Source: Colimorpha sp045597845 (GTDB taxonomy: Bacteria; Bacteroidota; Bacteroidia; Bacteroidales; P3). Taken from it: a stretch of DNA of 64,000 bases. The position numbers were made by a program, and so were the translations under genes. A model generated the notes under the pieces. It did no database searches. It was not told the origin of the DNA and was given only the letters and a program-made list of their open reading frames with translations. The DNA is taken from contig JAZLKZ010000119.1 of the NCBI GenBank assembly GCA_045597845.1, positions 1-64,000 on the forward strand. The letters run 5' to 3'. Shown here piece by piece: positions 1-8,570 of the stretch (its first letter is position 1; every line of letters begins with the position of its first letter).

Positions 1-135
1 CTATCTAAATATTGCAATTTGACAGTTGACGGAATAAACTGGCAGTTAAGACAGATGAAACAGAAAGGTCTCATCCGCCGTGTTGGACCCGACAAAGGCG
101 GCCACTGGGAAATTGTGAAACCTAAGGAGAAATAA
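1..135 (+). CDS. C-terminal end of a winged-helix (AlbA_2/RecG-like ATP-binding) protein, partial
   Basis: The open frame enters from the left edge and stops at TAA 133-135, leaving 44 residues. They read as the last helix and wing of a winged helix-turn-helix, with the phrase GLIRRVGPDKGGHWEIV near the end. This phrase is typical of the C-terminus of Bacteroidota 'ATP-binding / putative DNA-binding domain' proteins of the AlbA_2 (RecG-like C-terminal) group, which often occur in accessory islands. The N-terminal part lies outside the window, so family membership is inferred from this tail only. Confidence 0.5.
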   Translation, partial: LSKYCNLTVDGINWQLRQMKQKGLIRRVGPDKGGHWEIVKPKEK

Positions 136-382
136 CCGCCGGAAATCATGTTTGAAAAAATGCTATTTTTGCAAAACCAAAACGACACAAAGCAATATAA
201 TGACACCCACGCTCAATATAGATAAATCCAATTGGAAGAAATGTTCTAATTACCTATAGGTCAAAATAATCAACTGAACAGAAAACATTTTTTGAAAGGC
301 ATTCTTGAAAATGAGCAACGAATGGGATAAATTTGTGGAAAAGTAAACATTAGTAAAAGATACATAATTGGGGGAAAAATAC

Positions 383-390
383 TATTTTTG
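383..390 (+). promoter_or_regulatory. Bacteroidota -7 promoter box before the restriction-modification gene
   Basis: TATTTTTG fits the TAnnTTTG consensus and ends 20 nt before the ATG at 411. A second match lies at 164-171 on the same strand, so the 275-nt gap 136-410 may hold two start points. Otherwise the gap is AT-rich and I see no gene or stable hairpin in it. Confidence 0.5.
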
Positions 391-410
391 TCTTTCAATA
401 TAAAACTATT

Positions 411-3400
411 ATGATAACAACGGATAATTTTTATAAGGTTCTTGAAAAGCTTGGTTTCGTCAATTCTGGAGCTATCTATTTGAAACATTTCTCCAATCAT
501 GATTGTGATATTCAAGTAGATTTTTCCGAAAAGAAAATTATATATCCTTCAAATTTAGATACAGGAGCAAATACGACTACGAATTTCAGTCAGCCTGAAA
601 ATTTTGTGGTGCTTGAATGTGTCTGCCGTCTGTTGGAAAAAGGCTATGAACCGCAGACAATCTTTCTTGAAAAGAGTTGGACGCTCGGTCACACAGGCAA
701 GAGCGGACGCGCTGACATAACGGTTTATGACAAAGACGATAAAGGTAATCCGCAACAGGTTTATCTGATAATTGAATGTAAACGTGCCGGCAGTGATTAC
801 AAGGACGCACGAAAAGAAATGTTTGAAGACCCCGATGGCAAGCAGCTGTTTTCTTATTGGGCACAGGCTCGTTCGGCAAAGTGGCTTCAATTATATGCTT
901 CGGATTATGACGAAGATAAGGACGAAATAACTTTTCAGGAAGAAGTCATTCGTAGTTATGACGATGAGAATGTTGAAGCTTTGGCAAAAGAAGACAATTC
1001 AGTCTTGATTTTCAAAAATGCCTCCACTGCCCAAGACGCTTTTATTGTGTGGGATGAAACCTACGCAAAAAAAGTTTACAACAATAATATCATTTTCGGC
1101 AATGGTGCCACTGCTTACAAAATCGGTAACTTGCCTATTAAATTCGGCAAACTGAAACCCTTTAGGAAAGAAGACGGCATTACCGATGCTTTCCGCGAAA
1201 TACTCCGTCATAATAGCATCAGCGACAAGGAAAACGCTTTCAACAAGTTGCTTTCCTTGTTTATCTGCAAGTTTGTCGACGAAGATATGCACAATAACCC
1301 CGACGATATTATGGATTTCCAATATATTGACGGAAGCGACAATTATTATAAGCTGTACGAAAGACTCTTGAGGCTGTTCCAAATCGGAATGAAAGATTTT
1401 CTGAAGGAAGATGTCTTCTATCTGGAAGACGATTATATCCAAAAGACGCTTGACCAATTCACGGGCAAACGGCGCAACGAACTTGAGAAGGAATTGAAGG
1501 AGAAATTCCAGAAAACCAAAATGTTGTCTTGTCAAGTCTTTGCTTTCCGCGAGGTTTACAACGAAAAACTGTTTTTGCAAAATGGCAAGGTGCTGGTTGA
1601 AGTTGTTGAATTGTTCCAGAATTACAGAATGGCCTACACAAGCAAGGAACAACTGTTGGGCGATTTATTTGAAAGCCTTTTGAACCAAGGTTTCAAGCAG
1701 GAGGCAGGACAGTTTTTCACCCCAATTCCCATTACACGTTTCGTCTGGAACTCGCTTCCGATTGAAAGGTTTTTGGATGCAAATAAGCTCACTGTTCCCC
1801 GCGTCGTTGATTTCGCCTGTGGTTCCGGCCATTTCCTTACCGAAGGCATTTCCGCCATATCCGACTTTTACAATGATGGCAAGGAAGAGCCTGTAATAAC
1901 CGACAAAGACATTTCGAAATCTTTCTTTGGCGTTGATAAGGACAACCGTCTGGCACGTGTGAGTAAGGTGGCCATGTTGCTGAACGGTGCCAACGATGCA
2001 AATATTATGGCTACCGACGGATTGGAACACGACGAGAATTTCTACCAAGGCGATTTACATTCATTTGATATTTTAGTGGCCAACCCGCCTTATAGCGTGG
2101 ATGCCTTCAAGACGCACGAAAGCCGCAAGGTGCAAAACGCATACGAGACCATAAAACTGATGTCCTTTACCTGCAAGGACATTCAAAATGTCTTTATCGA
2201 GCGAATGCATCACTTGCTGAAACCCAAAGGCATTGCGGGAATCGTTATGCCGTCGTCCATTTTGAATGGCACGGATAATGCCAGCATTATGACGCGGGAA
2301 ATCATCTTGCAGAATTTTTATGTCCGAGCCATTGCTTCGTTTGCAGGAAAGACTTTTGGAGAGACAAATACCTCAACTATCATCTTGTTCTTGGAACATT
2401 TCGACTTTCCACCGCAAAAGGCTCAAATGTTCAAAGACAGTGTTTCGGCCATTCTAAGCAATGAAGAATTGACCGATTGGGACGGCAAGGTTATTTTTGA
2501 AAATTATCTGCGGACCATAAATGTTGAACAAGCAGACTACGAGCGTTTTATCTGTAAGGAAGAGACTTTATTTGAAAATACTTTTGCCGCCTATTTCAAG
2601 GAATACGAAAAAGCATTTCTTGAAATTACTGATGTGAAGAAAGCGTTGGGAAAAATTGCCGAAACCGAAAAGAAAGAACGTGCAGGAGTTGCATTGAAGA
2701 AAAACGAAAAGACATCTGTAGCACAAAAGACGGATTTGAATAACGGTTTTTATTCGTTTGTTAGAGAAATTGAATATCAGAAACTTCTGTATTTTGCGCT
2801 GACCTATAAGGAACAGACTTTATTGATAACGGCGCCGACCGACATTAACGAGCAGAAGAAATTTCTTGGCTACGATTTCAGCCACCGTCGCGGTGATGAA
2901 GGCATAAAGGAAACGGAAGGAGTTTTGAGCAGCCAAAGCAAACGAAACGATGAAAGCAAGTTGGCTTGGTTTGTCCGTAAGTCTTTTGACGGTGAACAAT
3001 GCACAAATGAAGAATTAGGCAAATATGTCAACTATGCCCATACAGCCGACCTGCTCAGTTTTACACGGCCTTCATTTGATTTGCAGATGAAACTGGCGGT
3101 TGATAAAAAAATAGAGATAACGAGCAAATTTCCGTTGGTAAGGTTAGGGACGATAGCTCCTTATGTCTCTGAGAAAATTGATTTTTCAGAAATATCAATT
3201 GAAGATTATATTTCTACAGATAATATGCTTCAAAATCGAAAGGGTGTTGTAAAATATTCTGGAGATTCAAGTGTAGATAGAATAACAAAGTATGAAAAAG
3301 ATGATATTTTAGTTTCAAATATCCGTCCGTACTTAAAGAAAATATGGCTAGCCAATAAGAATGGAGGCTGTTCAAACGATGTCATTGTTTTTAGAGCAGA

Positions 3401-4175
3401 TAGAGAATTTGTCTTTCCTAAGTTTTTGTTTGAAATCATGTCGCAAGATATTTTCTTTGATTTTATGATGTCAGAAAAAAAAGGAATTAAAATGCCTCGC
3501 GGTAATAAAAATGTAATTCCGACATTTCAAATCCCGCTTCCCCCAATAGACATTCAGCAGCAAATCGTTTCGGAATGTGTAAAAATCGATGAAGAATACG
3601 CCAATGCTCAAAAACAGATTGAAGAAAGCAAATCGCAAATATCGGAAGCGATGCAAAATGTGAAGGGCGAAACAAGAAAGTTGAAAGATATTTGTCAAAT
3701 GAAGGCCGGAAAATTTGTTGCAGCTCAAGATATTTTTGCAGAACAAGAAGAAGGAATGTATCCTTGTTATGGAGGTAATGGATTAAGGGGGTACACGAAG
3801 GATTATACTCATGATGGAATCTATCCCTTGATTGGACGACAAGGTGCATTGTGCGGGAATGTTTGTATGGCAAAAGGCAAATTTCATGCAACCGAACACG
3901 CTGTAGCTGTTACACCTAATTCAGACATAGATGTGTATTTCATCAGATACGCACTTGAAAATTTGAATTTAAATCAATATTCAACGGGAACAGCCCAACC
4001 TGGATTATCTGTCAAAACGATTTTGGAAGTTGAATGTGTTATTCCAAGTCTAATTGACCAACAAGAAATAGTAAAGCAGATAGAAACCTACGAAGCCGCC
4101 ATCGCCGAAGCAAAGGCTGTAATGGCCGGCTGCGCTGAAAGAAAGAAGATGGTGTTGGAGAAGTGGCTGAAGTAA
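411..4175 (+). CDS. Single-chain restriction-methylase-specificity enzyme (Type IIG / fused Type I-like)
   Basis: This 1254-residue protein joins three activities. Residues about 60-130 look like an HsdR N-terminal nuclease fold: D102 in GRADITVYD and E122-x-K124 in IIECKR form a PD-(D/E)XK signature. Residues about 420-620 are an N6-adenine methylase of the HsdM type, with QEAGQFFTP near 430, the SAM-binding motif DFACGSGHFL near 467 and the catalytic NPPY near 558. Residues about 900-1254 are an HsdS-like specificity part with two target-recognition domains separated by conserved coiled-coil helices (IDIQQQIV and LIDQQEIV). No helicase motor is visible, so it should not translocate like Type I and is better described as Type IIG (BcgI-like, with S fused). 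It probably methylates and cuts DNA at a bipartite site. It sits at the head of a TIR-gene cluster, which supports a defence island. Confidence 0.85.
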   Translation: MITTDNFYKVLEKLGFVNSGAIYLKHFSNHDCDIQVDFSEKKIIYPSNLDTGANTTTNFSQPENFVVLECVCRLLEKGYEPQTIFLEKSWTLGHTGKSGRADITVYDKDDKGNPQQVYLIIECKRAGSDYKDARKEMFEDPDGKQLFSYWAQARSAKWLQLYASDYDEDKDEITFQEEVIRSYDDENVEALAKEDNSVLIFKNASTAQDAFIVWDETYAKKVYNNNIIFGNGATAYKIGNLPIKFGKLKPFRKEDGITDAFREILRHNSISDKENAFNKLLSLFICKFVDEDMHNNPDDIMDFQYIDGSDNYYKLYERLLRLFQIGMKDFLKEDVFYLEDDYIQKTLDQFTGKRRNELEKELKEKFQKTKMLSCQVFAFREVYNEKLFLQNGKVLVEVVELFQNYRMAYTSKEQLLGDLFESLLNQGFKQEAGQFFTPIPITRFVWNSLPIERFLDANKLTVPRVVDFACGSGHFLTEGISAISDFYNDGKEEPVITDKDISKSFFGVDKDNRLARVSKVAMLLNGANDANIMATDGLEHDENFYQGDLHSFDILVANPPYSVDAFKTHESRKVQNAYETIKLMSFTCKDIQNVFIERMHHLLKPKGIAGIVMPSSILNGTDNASIMTREIILQNFYVRAIASFAGKTFGETNTSTIILFLEHFDFPPQKAQMFKDSVSAILSNEELTDWDGKVIFENYLRTINVEQADYERFICKEETLFENTFAAYFKEYEKAFLEITDVKKALGKIAETEKKERAGVALKKNEKTSVAQKTDLNNGFYSFVREIEYQKLLYFALTYKEQTLLITAPTDINEQKKFLGYDFSHRRGDEGIKETEGVLSSQSKRNDESKLAWFVRKSFDGEQCTNEELGKYVNYAHTADLLSFTRPSFDLQMKLAVDKKIEITSKFPLVRLGTIAPYVSEKIDFSEISIEDYISTDNMLQNRKGVVKYSGDSSVDRITKYEKDDILVSNIRPYLKKIWLANKNGGCSNDVIVFRADREFVFPKFLFEIMSQDIFFDFMMSEKKGIKMPRGNKNVIPTFQIPLPPIDIQQQIVSECVKIDEEYANAQKQIEESKSQISEAMQNVKGETRKLKDICQMKAGKFVAAQDIFAEQEEGMYPCYGGNGLRGYTKDYTHDGIYPLIGRQGALCGNVCMAKGKFHATEHAVAVTPNSDIDVYFIRYALENLNLNQYSTGTAQPGLSVKTILEVECVIPSLIDQQEIVKQIETYEAAIAEAKAVMAGCAERKKMVLEKWLK

Positions 4176-4258
4176 GTGAAGAAACGACCCTGAAGTTCCA
4201 TTATGCAGCAGTTGCTGAGGGGAAGAGTGAAATAAAGGAAAAGAAAGGAGAAAAAAAT

Positions 4259-4802
4259 ATGAACGGTTATAATAGAAAGTCTTTATCAGAAAATACGATA
4301 TATGCAAGAAAGTCCTTAGGACAAAAGTGTATATTTTTGAGTCATCAAAAAAAACGATGCAGCAGTATGTAAACACATTGCAGATTATTTGATGAAATCT
4401 GGTGTTGATGTATATTTTGATGAATACGACAATGATTTGAAAATCTATCGTCAAGAAAATCGTCCCGAAGGAGTTGTTGATTCTATAAAAAAAGGTATCC
4501 AAAATAGCACTCACATGCTATGTGTTGTATCCCCAAATACTTTATTTTCCAAATGGGTGCCATGGGAAGTCGGGTATGGTTATGATAAACTTTCGTTATC
4601 TGTATTAACATTGAAAGGAATCAAGGACGAACAATTGACAGAGTATTTGCAAACTGTTCCTATAATAAGAGGAACAAAAAGCTTGAATGAATATTTGTCA
4701 AGCATTGCAGGAGAATATAAAACTAAAATGTTTGACTCAATGAGGTTGATTAATGAATGTCAAGCACATCCGCTTGATAATTATTTAGATTGGAACTTAT
4801 AA
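4259..4802 (+). pseudogene. TIR-domain protein interrupted by a frameshift in an A8 tract
   Basis: A frame starting at ATG 4259 (Shine-Dalgarno AAAGGAG at 4244-4250) encodes MNGYNRKSLSENT up to CIFLSHQKK, the first strand of a TIR domain, then hits a stop at 4370-4372. The rest of the domain continues in another frame: DAAVCKHIADYLMKSGVDVYFDEYD, then the helix with WVPWEVGYG that carries the likely catalytic Glu, ending at 4802. The break is at the run of eight A at 4347-4354; nine A would restore SHQKKNDAAVCKHIADY. It may be a real inactivating deletion, a phase-variable tract or a sequencing error. Intact, it would be a TIR protein of about 180 residues, probably an NADase or cyclic-ADPR-type signal maker. 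It is the first of four adjacent TIR genes. Confidence 0.75.
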
Positions 4803-4812
4803 ATATTATATC

Positions 4813-5616
4813 ATGACTGATTACGGTATAACTAAAATATCTTTCGACAACAATAGAATCAACAATGTTTATTGTGGAGAAATTAATTCTCAAACCAATA
4901 CTATTGAAGATTTTGAAACACATGATAGAAATTGGTTTAGACAAAAAATGCGAAATGGTAAAACTTTTTGCAAATTAAGTAAGAACAAACAAGGGCAATA
5001 TATCATTTTGAACGATATAATTCAATATGATGGTTATAGGGATGTTATTTCACTTGGCGGACAAGGAGCGACTAAACTGCCGCAAAATATCACAAAAAGA
5101 AAAACATTTCTGAGTTACCATCATAAAAGAGACCAACAATATAAACTATATTATGAAAATCTTTTTGATGATTTAATAGTTAATAAATCAGTAGAAGAAG
5201 GAGATATTAATTCTGAAAATAGTGATGAATATATCAGACAACTTATACAAAAACAGTACCTATATGACACAACAGTTCTTGTTGTATTGATAGGTGAAAA
5301 AACCAAGTGCCGTAAACATGTTGATTGGGAAATATCAGGAGCACTTAATTATAAAGTTGGAGATCATTATGCTGGATTATTAGGTGTTGTATTACCAACA
5401 CATCCAGATTATAATAAACCAATTAATCAGCGTTACAAAAGTAATTATCCTAAAAGATTTATCGAAAATTATGAAACTGGTTATGCTGTAATGATTGATT
5501 GGACTGAGGATAGAGTTTTTATGCAAAATGCTATTGAAAAGGCATTTAGGCAAAGAAACGAATCGGATAAAAGAAGAAACAACATTCCACAAATGCAACG
5601 AAATACAGGAGAATAA
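4813..5616 (+). CDS. DUF3892-like domain fused to a ThsB-like TIR domain
   Basis: The 267-residue protein has two parts. Residues 1-90 resemble the small DUF3892 domain (YGITKISFDNNRINNVY, then NGKTFCKL and VISLGGQ near its end). Residues about 95-255 are a TIR-like domain of the ThsB/DUF1863 group: KTFLSYHHKRD at the first strand, the TTVLVVLIGEKTK strand, and KHVDWEI near 167-173, with the Glu that occupies the TIR catalytic helix. ThsB proteins of Thoeris sense phage infection and make an NAD-derived signal. The gene follows the frameshifted TIR gene by 10 nt and precedes the TIR-SLOG gene by 2 nt, so they are probably one operon. The role of the DUF3892-like part is unknown; one may guess it senses a phage product. 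Confidence 0.7.
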   Translation: MTDYGITKISFDNNRINNVYCGEINSQTNTIEDFETHDRNWFRQKMRNGKTFCKLSKNKQGQYIILNDIIQYDGYRDVISLGGQGATKLPQNITKRKTFLSYHHKRDQQYKLYYENLFDDLIVNKSVEEGDINSENSDEYIRQLIQKQYLYDTTVLVVLIGEKTKCRKHVDWEISGALNYKVGDHYAGLLGVVLPTHPDYNKPINQRYKSNYPKRFIENYETGYAVMIDWTEDRVFMQNAIEKAFRQRNESDKRRNNIPQMQRNTGE

Positions 5617-5618
5617 TT

Positions 5619-7571
5619 ATGGAAGAAAAAATGAAAATGCCGTTAGCAGCGTATGTGCTATATCATTCAGATTATGCAGATGGAGAAAAGGCTTTTGAAA
5701 TGATTTATCAACTTCTATGCAGAGATGTCAATAAACCATTGACTGACGGAATTGACATTCCTGTTTATTTACGGACTGGTGCGGACGAAGATACAATCAA
5801 AGAAATAGATTTTTCAGAGAGTGACAAAACTGCTGTGATTGTATTGATAGATGAAAACATGTTCTGCAGCGAAGTATGGAGAAAATATTTGCAACAAATT
5901 GTGACGACAAACATAACAAATGCAACTGTAAAGATTTATCCTATTGCATTGTGTCAATACGGTTTTGAAATTTTAGATGACATTTCAAAAATACAGGGAT
6001 TGAAAGTTGAATCCAATAATTATTCAATCAAAGATAATTGGGATTTGGTTCAAACAAGGCTGTTGGAAACTTTATATCGTTTTTTGACTGATCCGAATTC
6101 TAAGGTTCAACTTTTCATTAGTCATGCCAAGAAAGATTTCGAGTGTAAAGCTAAACAATTATGTGATTATTTGAATTCAAACACAAAATTGGATACTTTT
6201 TTTGACGCTAATGATATATTAGATGCTAACGATTTTGAAAAACAGTTAAATGATAATGTTGAGAAATCTCTTTTAGTTGTCTTGAAATCAGATGCTTATT
6301 CGGAACGAGAATGGTGCAGGAAAGAAGTAATCATAGCCAAAAGAAATAATGTTCCCACTATCGTGGTTGATTGCATAAATAAAGGTTCAAAAAGACTATT
6401 CCCTTACTTAGGCAATTGCCCAATGGTACAACATTCAGACAATTGGTCCGAAATGATAATTTGTTTACTCAAATCGGCTCTCAATCAAACATATCAAAAA
6501 TTACTATTGAACAAATTAAAAGCGAATGACACTTCTATAAATGACATTATTCCTCACATGCCCGAATTGTTTTCTTTTGTCGGATTAAAGAATGATGAAT
6601 CTCAAAAAGTCATTTATCCAGAACCGCCATTGGGAAATGAAGAAAAAGAAGTTTTAAGAGATTGTAATAGTAAAATCGTATTCGTAACGCCTACAGAAGC
6701 AAAGGCGAATAATATTCCATCTTTGGCTGGTAAAAGCATCGCATTTTCGATTTCCGATTCAGATGATATTAATAAATATGGTTGTTCTAAATCAATGTAC
6801 AAAGACATAGTCTTGGAATTGTCTCGTTATGTGTTAAAAGCAGGTGCTAAACTTGTTTATGGCGGAGATTTACGTAAAGATGGTTTCACAGAGATATTTG
6901 AAGATTTTTCATATCAGTATGGTCAACAAGAAAATAAAAACGAAAAAGTGGAATATTTTACAAATTATTTTGCTTGGCCAATTCATTTGAAAATAACCAA
7001 AAGCATTGAGGCAGATTTCAAGCACAAACGTGTGAATTGTATTCGTGTTGATGCTCCTGATGGGTGTATGGATAAGGATATTTTTTTAGCTCCAGTTGGT
7101 AATGAGAATTTATGTGTTTGGTCACATTCTTTAACTAAAATGCGAGAGGAAATGGAAGGTAATGTAGATGCGAGAATTTTTATTGGAGGTCGGCTTTCTG
7201 GATTTAAGGGGAAAATGGCCGGTATCGTTGAAGAATTTCTAATATCAGCTCGATCCGGACATCCGATATATCTTATAGGTGGACTTGGTGGGGCTACCAA
7301 TGCGATAGTTGATATAATAGAAAAAAACAAATCTGTCGACCTCAAAGCGCAAGCAGAGAAAAATGACACATATAAAAGTTTTGTTGATTATTATAATGCA
7401 AATAATGATGACAAAATTGATTATGGAAATATTTGCCAAACTATTTCGCAATATTCATTTGATAATGGATTGACTCCAGAGGAAAACAAAAGACTTTGCC
7501 ATTCCACAAATATATTAGAGATAGTCTCTTTGGTTTTAAAAGGATTGAGTAATAAATTTAATGAAAAATAA
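5619..7571 (+). CDS. TIR-TIR-SLOG protein, probable Thoeris-like effector
   Basis: 650 residues. Residues 1-150 form a divergent TIR-like fold (LAAYVLYHSDYADGEKAF, then DKTAVIVLIDENMF before a Trp-containing helix). Residues about 162-290 are a clearer TIR domain: QLFISHAKKDFE, DTFFDANDI, LLVVLKSDAYSEREWCRKEV with the Glu expected for NAD cleavage, and PTIVVDC. Residues about 368-580 are a SLOG (Rossmann-like) domain: SIAFSISDSDD, AKLVYGGDLR, ARIFIGGRLSGFKGKMAG near 523 and IYLIGGLGGATNA near 550. SLOG domains bind nucleotide-derived signals; in ThsA the SLOG domain senses the ThsB product and activates a SIR2 NADase. Here TIR could replace SIR2 as the effector. The gene sits between two ThsB-like genes and overlaps the next by 11 nt, so they are probably translated together. 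Confidence 0.7.
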   Translation: MEEKMKMPLAAYVLYHSDYADGEKAFEMIYQLLCRDVNKPLTDGIDIPVYLRTGADEDTIKEIDFSESDKTAVIVLIDENMFCSEVWRKYLQQIVTTNITNATVKIYPIALCQYGFEILDDISKIQGLKVESNNYSIKDNWDLVQTRLLETLYRFLTDPNSKVQLFISHAKKDFECKAKQLCDYLNSNTKLDTFFDANDILDANDFEKQLNDNVEKSLLVVLKSDAYSEREWCRKEVIIAKRNNVPTIVVDCINKGSKRLFPYLGNCPMVQHSDNWSEMIICLLKSALNQTYQKLLLNKLKANDTSINDIIPHMPELFSFVGLKNDESQKVIYPEPPLGNEEKEVLRDCNSKIVFVTPTEAKANNIPSLAGKSIAFSISDSDDINKYGCSKSMYKDIVLELSRYVLKAGAKLVYGGDLRKDGFTEIFEDFSYQYGQQENKNEKVEYFTNYFAWPIHLKITKSIEADFKHKRVNCIRVDAPDGCMDKDIFLAPVGNENLCVWSHSLTKMREEMEGNVDARIFIGGRLSGFKGKMAGIVEEFLISARSGHPIYLIGGLGGATNAIVDIIEKNKSVDLKAQAEKNDTYKSFVDYYNANNDDKIDYGNICQTISQYSFDNGLTPEENKRLCHSTNILEIVSLVLKGLSNKFNEK

Positions 7572-8169
7572 TATGCATAGAGTATTTATTAGTTATCATC
7601 ATGTTAACGACCAATATTATAAAAACGAATTGGTCAGAATAGGAAAAGAACATGGGATTTTTGAAGATTGGTCTGTTGGAATTGATGAAATTGATGATGA
7701 TTTGCCAGATGAGAAGATTCGAGAAATAATTAGAGACGATTATTTGAGGTTTTCTACTGTGACGATTTTGTTGGTAGGAACAGAAACTAAATATAGAAAG
7801 CATGTTGATTGGGAAGTGTATTCAAGCATGTATGATGGAAAGATCAACAAGAAATCAGGCATAATCGTAATAAATTTACCATCAACAAGGAATACATTAT
7901 GTCATGCAACTCACGATGGTGAAAAGGTATCGGTTTTCCCAGAAATTGATTCTTGGCGAAGTGTTGATTCACGAGAGGAATATGAACAATTATATCCATA
8001 TATGCCACCAAGAATAATTGACCAGTGGATGAAACATGTACCAATATCAGCTATTGCATGGGAAGACTTAACTGTTGACAAATTGAAATATATGGTGGAA
8101 ATGGCTTATTCTGATAAAACGAATTGCGATTATGATTTGAGTCGACCAATGCGAAGAAGAAATGGTTGA
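7561..8169 (+). CDS. ThsB-like TIR protein (DUF1863)
   Basis: 202 residues, almost all one TIR-like domain of the ThsB type: RVFISYHHVND at residues 6-16, TVTILLVGTETKYRKHVDWEV around 68-86 with the conserved Trp-Glu, and a following strand GIIVINLP. It resembles the C-terminal part of the protein encoded at 4813 but lacks the DUF3892-like leader and has a different C-terminal half, so the two may answer different phage triggers with the same chemistry. The start overlaps the stop of the TIR-SLOG gene by 11 nt. It is probably the last gene of the TIR operon, because a perfect inverted repeat follows at 8189-8223. Confidence 0.75.
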   Translation: MKNNMHRVFISYHHVNDQYYKNELVRIGKEHGIFEDWSVGIDEIDDDLPDEKIREIIRDDYLRFSTVTILLVGTETKYRKHVDWEVYSSMYDGKINKKSGIIVINLPSTRNTLCHATHDGEKVSVFPEIDSWRSVDSREEYEQLYPYMPPRIIDQWMKHVPISAIAWEDLTVDKLKYMVEMAYSDKTNCDYDLSRPMRRRNG

Positions 8170-8188
8170 TTGCAAACTGAAACTCATA

Positions 8189-8223
8189 AATTCTTTCCAA
8201 TCTTAAAAACATTGGAAAGAATT
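8189..8223 (+). promoter_or_regulatory. Perfect 13-bp inverted repeat downstream of the TIR operon
   Basis: AATTCTTTCCAAT at 8189-8201 and ATTGGAAAGAATT at 8211-8223 are exact inverse complements around a 9-nt A-rich loop. No T-tract follows, so it is not a canonical intrinsic terminator. Its right arm touches the GGAG at 8224-8227 that could serve the small reading frame at 8237, so it may act as an attenuator or translation switch, or as an RNA end protected from exonucleases. Confidence 0.55.
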
Positions 8224-8236
8224 GGAGTGAAATAAA

Positions 8237-8455
8237 ATGAAGATAAAACATTGGATGCGTTTGCAGAACCAATCATATAATATTACCAAGATGGCGATAA
8301 CAACAGACATTAGGGAAAAATTTAGCTGCGATGTTTCCATCCGTAAGCAAAATTGGCCGTATTTCAATGGCTATCCTCGCTCGTTCAGTGTGATGGGGCA
8401 GGGCAAAGACGAAAGGGGCAAATTCTACAAAGTGTATTATCAACAGGAAATATAA
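8237..8455 (+). CDS. Small hypothetical protein, 72 aa
   Basis: A short frame preceded by GGAGTG 10 nt before the ATG. The product is basic and aromatic, rich in Tyr and Lys, with no membrane segment and no domain I recognise. It lies between the TIR operon and trkA, where base composition changes from AT-rich to core-like, so it may be a genuine small gene of the island or the remnant of a larger one. Coding status is uncertain. Confidence 0.3.
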   Translation: MKIKHWMRLQNQSYNITKMAITTDIREKFSCDVSIRKQNWPYFNGYPRSFSVMGQGKDERGKFYKVYYQQEI

Positions 8456-8570
8456 CTCGAATATCAACGTTACAATAAAAGGATAAATCAGAAAGATTTG
8501 AAGTGCTGTAAAATGGTTTTGCGCATTGCTTGTTAATTATCAAATATTTAAAACTCTTAACTTATAATAA

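Noticed and set aside
4163..4372. Independent 69-aa protein after the restriction enzyme
   Set aside because: The frame overlaps the end of the enzyme gene; only its part from 4259 is meaningful, as the first piece of the frameshifted TIR gene.
4340..4372. Programmed -1 frameshift at the A tract
   Set aside because: The downstream TIR frame needs a +1 shift; a -1 shift on the A tract gives a short dead frame.
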